A DNA stretch of 64,000 nucleotides. It comes from Ignavibacteriae bacterium HGW-Ignavibacteriae-2 (GTDB lineage Bacteria > Bacteroidota > Ignavibacteria > Ignavibacteriales > Melioribacteraceae). The translations under genes were made by a program, and so were the position numbers. Position 1 is the stretch's first letter. Each line of letters starts with the position of its first letter. The notes under the pieces were generated by a model. It was given only the letters and a program-made list of their open reading frames with translations. It had not been told where the DNA came from and did not search any database. Shown here in pieces: positions 17,265 to 25,259 of this stretch. The stretch is taken from the NCBI GenBank assembly GCA_002839805.1, contig PGYT01000001.1, positions 64,770 to 128,769 on the forward strand. Direction: 5' to 3'.

Positions 17265-17813
17265 TTATAAATAGTACAAAGCTTTGAATGATATAATATA
17301 ATAACTTGCGTTCGTAGATGTAAACGTTAATGCCGCGTCTCCAGCAATTCCGATCTTAAATCCTTCTCTGTTATTATCTCTTAAATCCCAGCCCAACAAT
17401 ACAGAAAATGTAATCCCGTAATCCCATTTATTTATATCGCTGAACGTTCTGTCATTTAATAAAACTATACCTATCAATTGTTCTGTAAACATTCTTCCAT
17501 TAAGCGGTTGATTTAAAACAGCATTTAACGAAAAACATTGGACAAACGGATAATATTTTCCAGCACTGTTTTCGGGTAAAAAATAATTCACTTTTCTTGC
17601 AATAACATAAGATGATCTGATACCTATTTCGGTACCCAGAACATTATCGATTCCAATAATTATTGTACCGGACAAACTTGTTTGCGACGGTGAATTACTT
17701 TTGATATTTCCTGTACCAAGCCCGGCCCCAAAATAATAATTATCCCGCTGAGCAAACAATAAAATTGGCATTGTTAGAACAGCAGCCAAAATATAACTCG
17801 ATTTTAATTTCAT
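17265..17813 (-). CDS. Probable small outer-membrane beta-barrel protein
   Basis: 182 residues with a signal peptide (ILAAVLTMPILLFA, cut before QRDN). The mature part is made of alternating strands rich in Gly, Tyr and Ser (YYFGAGLGTGNIKS, TIIIGIDNVLGTEIGI, FKALYYL) and ends in an aromatic-containing strand, the pattern of an eight-stranded OmpX/OpcA-like barrel. No named family recognised, and the role is unknown. It stands alone, with a broken YciI-like gene upstream on the same strand. Confidence 0.6.
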   Translation of the reverse strand: MKLKSSYILAAVLTMPILLFAQRDNYYFGAGLGTGNIKSNSPSQTSLSGTIIIGIDNVLGTEIGIRSSYVIARKVNYFLPENSAGKYYPFVQCFSLNAVLNQPLNGRMFTEQLIGIVLLNDRTFSDINKWDYGITFSVLLGWDLRDNNREGFKIGIAGDAALTFTSTNASYYIISFKALYYL

Positions 17814-17990
17814 AAACCTTATGTGAAATCTTAAAAAGATTAAAGAAATAATTTAATCATTGGAATATTGATTTGGATTTTCTTCTGAATCCAAAATAAC
17901 AATAAAATACTTCAAATTTTATTTCTAATTAAAACCTTGTGTTTGTTCTTTATTTTTCATTTCTGCAGTTATACTTTTTTTGTTCGTCCA

Positions 17991-18332
17991 CTATTGGCAT
18001 GCCTCGTATATCAATCGGCCGGAACTTACAGCCGAATCGTTATCCCACAGTTGATTTGTTTCTTCAATTGATTCGGTATTCAGTATAAATATCCCGACGC
18101 GTAATCCATCACTAAATGAACTGGTTAATACAATTTTTTTCCAGAGCCATAGCCAAAGTATTATTAATATTCCTCATTTGTATTTCGGCTATTTTTGAAA
18201 AAATATGATCAAAAATTGTTTTTTTTTATAAAACAAAAAAATACTGCTAATGTTGAACTCATATTCGTCCGGTGACTAAGCGCACAAATAAGATGATATG
18301 GTTAACAAAACAATGAATATTTTTAAGATCAT
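17991..18332 (-). pseudogene. Broken YciI-like secreted protein gene
   Basis: A decayed gene of about 113 codons. From ATG 18330-18332 the frame gives a signal peptide MILKIFIVLLTISSYLCA, then TAG at 18276-18278 exactly where a Gln is expected after the signal, then SPDEYEFNISSIFLFYKKK. A T9 run (18219-18227 on the plus strand) breaks the frame, which resumes as FSKIAEIQMRNINN TLAMALEK. A T7 run (18134-18140) shifts it back, and it ends VGIFILNTESIEE, NDSAVSSGRLIYEACQ, stop at 17991-17993. The last parts match the YciI family pattern (GxxRGIFIF..SIEEA...DPAVKAGRL). One nonsense mutation plus two opposite single-base indels in homopolymers show that it no longer encodes the protein. Confidence 0.85.
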
Positions 18333-18470
18333 TTAATATATTCCAAAATTAAGTTTAAGTTAATTGTTTATTATAATTAGAAATTTTTTAATATGTAAGG
18401 GTAACTAAGTCTTCAAGTTTAGTATTTTACAATATTGTTTTTGTTAAAATTTGGAAATAGACCAAAAGAG

Positions 18471-20294
18471 ATGTTAAAGATATTTGTTTTTATATCATTA
18501 TTTTTTTGTGGAATTGTATCTGCCCAAAAAGACAGCCTTTGGGTAGAGTTTAATTATTCTGCTGATGCCAATCATAAGGTTTATTTGACGGGAAGTTTTA
18601 ACGATTGGAATTCGAAATCCCATAAATTGTACTACAATAAAAACCGCTGGACAATTAGCGTTAAACTAGCTGCGGGATACTACTACTATAAGTTTATAGA
18701 TAACAACAGATGGATTCCAGATCCTAAAAATAAGAATCGGGTCAGTGACGGAGGTTCGAGTTTCAACTCGATTATTAAGGTAGGTGAGCCAGAAAGACCT
18801 TCAAGGCAAAAAAACTCAAAACGTTTGAATAAAAGCCGACTTCCTGAGCCAATTTTAGAGGATAATCCAAAGTGGGTTGATCTTTATTATAAAACCTGGG
18901 AGATCGCGTGGTCTAAAATCAGATACGGGACGGATGAAAACGGATTCGTTGAAAAGTATATTGACGAAGGATATAATGATCTGATTTACCAATGGGATAC
19001 AATTTTTATGGCCGCATTTGCCATATATGGAAAAAGAATTTTTCCGGCTATGGAGTCTTTGGATAATTTTTATAATAAACAAAGACCTGACGGTTACATC
19101 CAAAGTGTTTATTCCGAAGTTACTGGAAAACAAGTAGCCGAGCCATCTTTTGATGAACCGGTTATAAACCCCCCACTATTTGCATGGATAGAACTGAAAT
19201 ACTATCAGATGACTAACGATAAGTCAAGGTTGAAACGAGTTTTACCAAAATTGATAAAATATTTTAATTGGATAGAAAGACACAACAAAAGTATAATTGC
19301 TAAAGGAATATATTTTACAACTTCATTAGGTAGTGGAATGGACAATATTCCACGCGAAGGAGTGGGTAAGGGCGGCTGGGTCGATTTTTCGAGCCAGCAG
19401 GCATTAGCTGCAAAGTGTATACATGAAATCGCGGAAATATTGGGAGAAAAAGAAGAGTCCATTCGTTTTAGTAAACGTTTCACAGAAATAGAGAAACTTA
19501 TTAATTTGTATTGCTGGGATTACGATACTGGATTTTACCGCGACTACCGTGCGGATGGAACATTGAGTGCAACAACTTATATAGGAGCTTTTTGGACTCT
19601 GCTTTCAGAAGTATGTGAAAATGATAATTTTATTAATCTGCGTGATTATTTAACAAATCCGGAGGAGTTTTGGAGACCAAATGTTGTACCTTCACTTTCA
19701 GCTTCGGATCAGGACTATGACACAAAAGGATATTATTGGCGTGGAAGCGTTTGGTCGGCTACAAACTATATGGTTGTTAAAGGATTGGAAAAATATGGCG
19801 ACTATCAGCTCGCGCATCGTATTGCACACAACCATATTGAAAATATAGCAAGGGTTTATTATCAGTTTGTACCGGATGAAGAAAAAATTGCTTTTGAAGA
19901 ACGTTTCGGCGACGGTTATAAAACAATATGGGAATGTTATAATCCTGAAAAACCGCGTCCCGCAACACGCTGGGATAATACGTTTTATTCGCGTCAGGAT
20001 TTTGTCGGGTCTTCAGGATTGGGCCCTATAGCAATGTTAATCGAAAATATAATCGGCATTGACTTACGTGCCGATAAGAATTTGATTCGCTGGCAGATAT
20101 CGCGTGAAGATAAACATGGTGTAAATAATTTGCAATTCGGAAAACAGATTGTCAATTTGGTGGTGAAACCAAAAAACGAATTACTCTCTTTCGAAATATT
20201 CTGCACAAAAGCTTTCGATCTTGAAATTGTTTGGAATGACAATCTTTACACAAGAAGAATAAATCCCGGTATTAATATTTTTAATATAAAATAA
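18471..20294 (+). CDS. Exported glycoside hydrolase with N-terminal CBM48-like domain
   Basis: About 607 residues: signal peptide (IFVFISLFFCGIVSA), then a glycogen/starch-binding CBM48 or AMPK-beta-like domain (roughly residues 20-105: VYLTGSFNDWN, AAGYYYYKFI, WIPDPKN), then an (alpha/alpha)6 hydrolase of the trehalase/MGH1-like clan (GH37/GH63 relatives): YQWDTIFMA, RPDGYIQ, GSGMDNIPR, WRGSVWSATNYMV, ATRWDNTFYS. The Asp of GSGMDN and the acidic residues near the end are the expected catalytic positions, but I cannot fix them without alignment. The likely substrate is an alpha-linked glucan or oligosaccharide in the periplasm or outside. ATG 18471 begins the signal peptide, so I prefer it to a TTG at 18435. 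A hairpin follows at once. Confidence 0.8.
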   Translation: MLKIFVFISLFFCGIVSAQKDSLWVEFNYSADANHKVYLTGSFNDWNSKSHKLYYNKNRWTISVKLAAGYYYYKFIDNNRWIPDPKNKNRVSDGGSSFNSIIKVGEPERPSRQKNSKRLNKSRLPEPILEDNPKWVDLYYKTWEIAWSKIRYGTDENGFVEKYIDEGYNDLIYQWDTIFMAAFAIYGKRIFPAMESLDNFYNKQRPDGYIQSVYSEVTGKQVAEPSFDEPVINPPLFAWIELKYYQMTNDKSRLKRVLPKLIKYFNWIERHNKSIIAKGIYFTTSLGSGMDNIPREGVGKGGWVDFSSQQALAAKCIHEIAEILGEKEESIRFSKRFTEIEKLINLYCWDYDTGFYRDYRADGTLSATTYIGAFWTLLSEVCENDNFINLRDYLTNPEEFWRPNVVPSLSASDQDYDTKGYYWRGSVWSATNYMVVKGLEKYGDYQLAHRIAHNHIENIARVYYQFVPDEEKIAFEERFGDGYKTIWECYNPEKPRPATRWDNTFYSRQDFVGSSGLGPIAMLIENIIGIDLRADKNLIRWQISREDKHGVNNLQFGKQIVNLVVKPKNELLSFEIFCTKAFDLEIVWNDNLYTRRINPGINIFNIK

Positions 20295-20325
20295 TCCAAG
20301 TCTTTTTATAAAACTTGGATTATTT
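20289..20325 (+). terminator. Rho-independent terminator
   Basis: Perfect 13-bp stem (AAATAATCCAAGT at 20289-20301 with ACTTGGATTATTT at 20313-20325) that overlaps the stop codon of the glycoside hydrolase gene. U-rich on both outer sides, so it may also end leftward transcription past 20364. Confidence 0.75.
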
Positions 20326-20363
20326 AGGATGCTCTTTAGTTTGTTAATTAATGCAACATTATA

Positions 20364-20999
20364 TTACCAATAAAACCTTACTCCGAATCGAGTCATAACG
20401 CCTGTCATATCAAATACGCGTTCAAATCTGTGAGCGACATGCCCATAATTGTCCTCTACTTCGTATGTCCAGCTCGGCTGACTATTATGATATGTCATTT
20501 CCACAAACACATCGGACCTGCGGCCGATTTCATATAATAAACCAAAACCGATACGCCAACTAAAATCAAATGCACTTTCGAATTCATCATTACTAGGATT
20601 ATCAAAATTGTTGTAGAAAATAAGAAGCATTTCGGCACCTATGCCCCCCGTGGCATAGGCACTTACTCTGGGCGACATTGGGAAATAACCCGACATCGTA
20701 AACAGCAAAGGGATGCTGTGTAAATTTGTTTCAGCACGAACCTCGTTTATTGTACCGCTTGGACCAAAATAAAAATCGAATTTTTCCACAAGGGTTTTAT
20801 CAAGATAATTTTTGTGGAACCAATCTATGCTCCAACCTATCTTGAAATTTTTATCCACAAATTTTCCACCCTCATAACCGATAATAAATCCCCCATCGGT
20901 TGCAGAAGGCGAAAAATGTCCCAATTTAATTTCACCAGTATTCCTTTGCGCTGATAAAATTAATGGGGCAATCAATAAAAAAAGAATAATATTTTTCAT
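20364..20999 (-). CDS. Probable outer-membrane beta-barrel protein
   Basis: 211 residues: signal peptide (NIILFLLIAPLILSA, then QRNTGE), Gly/aromatic-rich alternating strands (GGFIIGYEGGKFV, YATGGIGAEMLL, WRIGFGLLYEIGRR), and a C-terminal strand ending FGVRFYW, the terminal aromatic residue typical of barrels assembled by BamA. Closest general match is the OmpA-like/opacity porin superfamily fold; no specific family was recognised. Single gene, with about 290 bases of gene-free AT-rich DNA upstream. Confidence 0.65.
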   Translation of the reverse strand: MKNIILFLLIAPLILSAQRNTGEIKLGHFSPSATDGGFIIGYEGGKFVDKNFKIGWSIDWFHKNYLDKTLVEKFDFYFGPSGTINEVRAETNLHSIPLLFTMSGYFPMSPRVSAYATGGIGAEMLLIFYNNFDNPSNDEFESAFDFSWRIGFGLLYEIGRRSDVFVEMTYHNSQPSWTYEVEDNYGHVAHRFERVFDMTGVMTRFGVRFYW

Positions 21000-21287
21000 A
21001 TCCCACTCTCTTTTGTCAAATGAATGTTAAAATATAAGACAAGATAAGTGCCAATTTTTTATTGCGATTTTATGGTAATAAGGAGCTTAATAAATAATTA
21101 TGTACATCATTTTATACACAAAGGAATACTTTCGTGTACACTAATTTTTATTTTTACAGGGTTTTAACAATTTGTGAGATTATTTTTGTTGATTGTTTTT
21201 AGATAGAAGTTAAAAGATAATATTTATAAAAAACACACAACTAAATGGTGAAGAACCCAAGTAATTGCGAAATTATTATTTATGAAA

Positions 21288-22076
21288 TTAAACAACTCCG
21301 GTGAACAAGCCAGCCGCTAAAATTAAAAGCATTACAGCCACAGTAATCTGAATTCCTTTTAGAGTAATTTTATCGAGCAATTGTTTTCCGATAAATGCAC
21401 CCAAAAACGCAGCGATTATTCCTACAATAATTAAATCATAAATACCTTTGTTCTGCATTAGAGAAATATCTTTCGTAAAGAATGTAAAGCCATAAACAAT
21501 TAGTCGCGAGATATCTATTACAACTGCCGAAGTTACCATAGTACCAATTAGAGCATTTTTATTCATACCTGTTCTTACTAAAAACGCAGTCCGTAAGGCG
21601 CCCTGATGACCAGATATACCGCCAAAAAATCCCGAAAGTAATCCACCTAATGGAATTAATTTATCCTTAACTTGAAAATTTTTTAATGATGGGATTAGTT
21701 CGAATAGTGAGAAAACAACCATTAATATGGCAATAATAATTTTTACCGGAGTAATAAAAAATTCTTTTCCCCATAGCGAATAACTTGCTAAGTAATTAAG
21801 ATTCGAAATAAATGACAACAAATAAGCTCCAACAGCAGCCGCAATAGCCGCGGGCAAAGCAAACTGAAGTACAATTTTCATTTCCGCGTACTTGCCCATT
21901 AAAATAATTTTAAAAATATTATTGGCAAGGTGAACAATTGCGGTGGCGGCAACGGCAACTTCAACCGGGAAAAACAACGCAAAGACGGGCATTAATAACG
22001 TGCCTAAACCAAAACCCGAAAAGAAAGTCAATCCGGAAACAAACAACGCAACAGAAGCTATAACAATATATTCCAA
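21288..22076 (-). CDS. TSUP family permease (sulfite/anion exporter TauE/SafE type)
   Basis: 262-residue membrane protein with about eight helices. The N-terminal half opens GFGLGTLLMPVFALFFPVEVAVAATAIVHL-like and the second half has GGLLSGFFGGISGHQGALRTAFL, the paired repeats of the TSUP family, whose known members move sulfite, sulfoacetate or other small organosulfur anions. The start is TTG 22076, three bases after the stop of the response-regulator gene; the first helix begins at once, and the next methionine lies inside the membrane part, so the non-ATG start is well supported and suggests translational coupling. The operon with a kinase and regulator implies that its substrate or a linked stress is sensed. 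Confidence 0.85.
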   Translation of the reverse strand: MEYIVIASVALFVSGLTFFSGFGLGTLLMPVFALFFPVEVAVAATAIVHLANNIFKIILMGKYAEMKIVLQFALPAAIAAAVGAYLLSFISNLNYLASYSLWGKEFFITPVKIIIAILMVVFSLFELIPSLKNFQVKDKLIPLGGLLSGFFGGISGHQGALRTAFLVRTGMNKNALIGTMVTSAVVIDISRLIVYGFTFFTKDISLMQNKGIYDLIIVGIIAAFLGAFIGKQLLDKITLKGIQITVAVMLLILAAGLFTGVV

Positions 22077-22079
22077 ATT

Positions 22080-22766
22080 TTATCCGATAAGTTTGTATCC
22101 GATACCGTGAACAGTTAAAATTATTTTCGGATGATTCTGATCGTCTTCAATTTTCTGCCGAAGTTTTAAAATAAAATTATCTATTGTGCGGGTAGTTGTA
22201 AATACATCCTGTCCCCAAATCTCTTTAAGGAGGTCGTCCCTGCTTACTGTTTTATTTTTCATCAAGAATAAATATTTAAGAACATCAAATTCTTTAAGAG
22301 TCATTTGAACTGAGTTATCACCATCAAAGGCATTGTAAGTCGTAAAATTGATTTTTAATTTTCCAATTTGTACAATGTCCTTAACATTTGACTGATCCGA
22401 AATCTCGCTTCTGCGCAGAACAGCTTTAATACGCGCAATTAGTTCCCTTAAACTAAAAGGTTTTGTAACGTAATCGTCAGCACCAAGCTCCAAACCGAGT
22501 ACCTTGTCGATCTCTTCGCCTTTAGCAGTAAGCAGAATAATTGGAGTTTTATTTCCATTCTTACGCACATTTTTACAGACATCGAAACCTGATAATTTTG
22601 GCAGCATTACATCAAGTAATACCAGATCGAAATTACTTTCCAAAATTTTCTTCAGACCTGATTCACCGTTGTCTGCAAAATCGATTTCGTAACCTTCAAA
22701 TTCAAGATTGTCCGCTAAACCCATTCTCATTGTTGGTTCGTCTTCTACTATTAAAATTTTGGTCAT
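22080..22766 (-). CDS. OmpR/PhoB-family response regulator
   Basis: 228 residues. The receiver domain has E8-D9 acidic residues, phospho-acceptor D52 (in LLDVMLPK) and K102 (in VTKPFS). A winged-helix DNA-binding domain (about 130-228) follows, with TLKEFDVLKYLFL and TRTIDNFILKLRQKIE. A DNA-binding transcription regulator, unlike the two GcvH-type regulators earlier in the window. It has GAGGA before ATG 22766, lies 26 bases after its cognate kinase gene and 3 bases before the TSUP permease, so it probably controls this operon and others. Confidence 0.93.
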   Translation of the reverse strand: MTKILIVEDEPTMRMGLADNLEFEGYEIDFADNGESGLKKILESNFDLVLLDVMLPKLSGFDVCKNVRKNGNKTPIILLTAKGEEIDKVLGLELGADDYVTKPFSLRELIARIKAVLRRSEISDQSNVKDIVQIGKLKINFTTYNAFDGDNSVQMTLKEFDVLKYLFLMKNKTVSRDDLLKEIWGQDVFTTTRTIDNFILKLRQKIEDDQNHPKIILTVHGIGYKLIG

Positions 22767-22792
22767 AGAATCCTCAAATTTTAGTATGCGTC

Positions 22793-24349
22793 TTAAGTGA
22801 AGATAAGAGTAAAAGTACTACCCTCTCCCGGGATACTGTACAATTTTATTTTTCCATTATGAGAGTCAATTATTTGTTTTACAATTGACAAACCCATACC
22901 TGTACCCTTTGTATTGTGCACTAAACCGTTGGAAACTCTATAAAACTTATCAAAAATTTTCTTCTGATCAGCCTCCGCGATTCCGGTTCCATAATCTTTT
23001 ACGGAAATATAATTTTTAATTCCATCCGACCCGGTAGAAATTTCTATAAGTTTTTTTTCACCGCTGTATTTTACTGCGTTATCTACTATGTTTATAATAG
23101 CTTCCGAAATAGCTTCCTTATCAATATTTACTTTTAATTTTGCCGGATGCAGCGAAATTTTACATTCAAAGCCCTGGTTTTTCAGATGAAAATTATAAGT
23201 AGCCATTACATTTTCTACTATCTCATTCAGATCGGTTGATTCAAATTTGTATTCTCTCTTACCCGCTTCCATTTTTGAAAAATTAAGAATTGTATTTACA
23301 ATTCGGCTGAGACGATTGGTTTCCTGGCTTATGATTTTGTAGTATTCCTGTTTCTTCTGTTCAGTGGGCACTCGATTTAACTCTAGAGTCTCAGCAAACA
23401 TGCTTATCAGTGATAATGGCGTTCTCAGCTCGTGCGAAACATTTGACACAAAGTCCGAACGAATCTGGGCGAATTGAATTTCTTTTTTTATACTCCTATA
23501 TACAAGAATAACACCTGCAACAAGTACGAGTGTTATTAATATTATCAAAATTAAATTTGTTACGGTTCTTTGGGCAACTAAACCATCGATAGTTCTGCCC
23601 TTTAAGGAAATAGCTATTTTATAATTCGGCAGCAGCCATAATTGACCTTCGCGCTGAAAGTTTTCTTCCTCATTTGGAAAGTTAGAATACACTCTTTCGT
23701 TATTTATAGAGTTGTAGCATGATATAATAATATTATCGCGGGATATTTCCTGTATTTTTGGCGCCAACACTTCGGTTACAAATAATGCCGGATCAATAAC
23801 TACTCCACTTAATTTGTAGTTAAGAAAATTAGTATTGGGAATAAAGGCAAGAACCGTATTCTGACCGGCTGTTACACTGGGGAGAGACTCAATTTTTTTG
23901 TACCCTGTTTGCCGATAAGCGAACAATCTTTCAATTTTTGTTTTATTTTCGTTTAGTATACTTGAAATCTCCGCCGAGTTTTGAACTGAAGTAAAACTTC
24001 CATTTTTATTCTGAAAAACAATATTCATGCTTAACAAACTATCTGCTATAAAAAGCCTGTAGATTGAATTATTCTCCCGCATAAAATTTGTTGTTATTTC
24101 GGAAAGATTTTTAGGATTTGTTCCCGCTTTTAAAAGCATATTATTTATGCGAGTTGTCCAGCCCGATACATAATCTTCAGAATATTGATTAACTGAATAA
24201 ATTATTGATTCGAGCTGGTTTTTGTAAATTTCATCGATAATTTCTTCGTCGCTGTTTAACGAAGATACCTGGAAAAAAGTAAATAATATGAGTGGAATAA
24301 ATACAATAACACCTAAAATTAAAGCTATTCTTTTCAGAGATTCATTCAT
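22793..24349 (-). CDS. Membrane sensor histidine kinase
   Basis: 518 residues. TM1 (about 8-28), an extracytoplasmic domain of about 230 residues without a named fold, TM2 (about 264-284), HisKA with VSNVSHELRTPLS (phospho-acceptor His in SHELR), then HATPase with NIVDNAVKYSG, KDYGTGI and GTGMGLSIVKQI. There is no clear HAMP or PAS domain between TM2 and HisKA, as in PhoR-like and many Bacteroidota kinases. First gene of the kinase - regulator - TSUP operon. ATG 24349 has no good Shine-Dalgarno site, which is common in this phylum. The signal is unknown; given the permease it may be an anion or envelope stress. Confidence 0.92.
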   Translation of the reverse strand: MNESLKRIALILGVIVFIPLILFTFFQVSSLNSDEEIIDEIYKNQLESIIYSVNQYSEDYVSGWTTRINNMLLKAGTNPKNLSEITTNFMRENNSIYRLFIADSLLSMNIVFQNKNGSFTSVQNSAEISSILNENKTKIERLFAYRQTGYKKIESLPSVTAGQNTVLAFIPNTNFLNYKLSGVVIDPALFVTEVLAPKIQEISRDNIIISCYNSINNERVYSNFPNEEENFQREGQLWLLPNYKIAISLKGRTIDGLVAQRTVTNLILIILITLVLVAGVILVYRSIKKEIQFAQIRSDFVSNVSHELRTPLSLISMFAETLELNRVPTEQKKQEYYKIISQETNRLSRIVNTILNFSKMEAGKREYKFESTDLNEIVENVMATYNFHLKNQGFECKISLHPAKLKVNIDKEAISEAIINIVDNAVKYSGEKKLIEISTGSDGIKNYISVKDYGTGIAEADQKKIFDKFYRVSNGLVHNTKGTGMGLSIVKQIIDSHNGKIKLYSIPGEGSTFTLIFT

Positions 24350-24468
24350 GGTGATTCAATATTTAGTGATGCGTTAAATTATTAAAATTCATAAACATAT
24401 AGAATTGATAAATATCAAATGATATTAGGCAAGTTAAAAATTCTTTTTGTAAAATGTGGGGCGTTAAA

Positions 24469-25011
24469 TTAAAAAGCTGAAAGTTGAACGACCTCCAGAC
24501 ACTCACCTGAAAGAACTATATTTTTGCTTTTTTCAACAACAACTTGTTTGTCATCTCGCAGTGCTATTAAATCATAATCGCTACATACAATTTTGTTGAT
24601 GTCTGCAACCATTAAAACTGTCTTGAATTCAAACATACGAATTTGTTTGTATAGCTCTTCATCGCAGCCCAGTTTAGCGCTAACTCTACCGAACCAATCA
24701 TTTCCTATATCCACTTTAACATAAAAGTATCCATTTTCTTGGTAGGTTTCTACAATTGAGGAATCTATTATTACTTTTCCCTTATTTAAAATTTCGGCTT
24801 GATACTCGGGTGTGAAGCATAATGCCGAATCCTGCACTTTTTCTGCTTTATGAGCATGCACCAATTCATATATTTTATCCAATTTTTGGGAGTATAAATA
24901 TTTTTCCGGACGTGTTTCATTAAAAATATTTGTTATCTGCAGAGCTGATAAGAAGATATAAAAAAGATAAAAAGCTATTAAAATTTTTAATATTTGTAAA
25001 ATTTTTTCCAT
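24469..25011 (-). CDS. Hypothetical membrane-anchored protein
   Basis: About 180 residues with one N-terminal hydrophobic helix (ILIAFYLFYIFLSAL) and a soluble part of mixed strands, probably outside the membrane. I recognise no family. Three cysteines lie in the soluble part (ALCFTPEY, AKLGCDEEL, KIVCSDYD) with a fourth near the end (SGECLEV), enough for disulfides. ATG 25011 is preferred to a TTG one codon earlier. It is 119 bases upstream of the sensor kinase gene on the same strand, so it may or may not be co-transcribed. Codon use is like its neighbours. Confidence 0.6.
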   Translation of the reverse strand: MEKILQILKILIAFYLFYIFLSALQITNIFNETRPEKYLYSQKLDKIYELVHAHKAEKVQDSALCFTPEYQAEILNKGKVIIDSSIVETYQENGYFYVKVDIGNDWFGRVSAKLGCDEELYKQIRMFEFKTVLMVADINKIVCSDYDLIALRDDKQVVVEKSKNIVLSGECLEVVQLSAF

Positions 25012-25259
25012 CAACGCATTTCTTTTATATTTTTTTGTACAAATTATATACTATTTATTTCTCTTTCAATAGTTTTATAAACTTCAAATTATTGATTAAA
25101 ATTATCGGATGTAATAAACTGATTTTGTTTCAGACAATTAATTTCAAAATTTTTATAATTAATCACTATTTTAGCAATCGATTCACACTTTAATTTATTT
25201 AATGAAATTATCTTTTAATCGAAATCACATTAATATCTCTAATAATAATAGGAGAAGTA

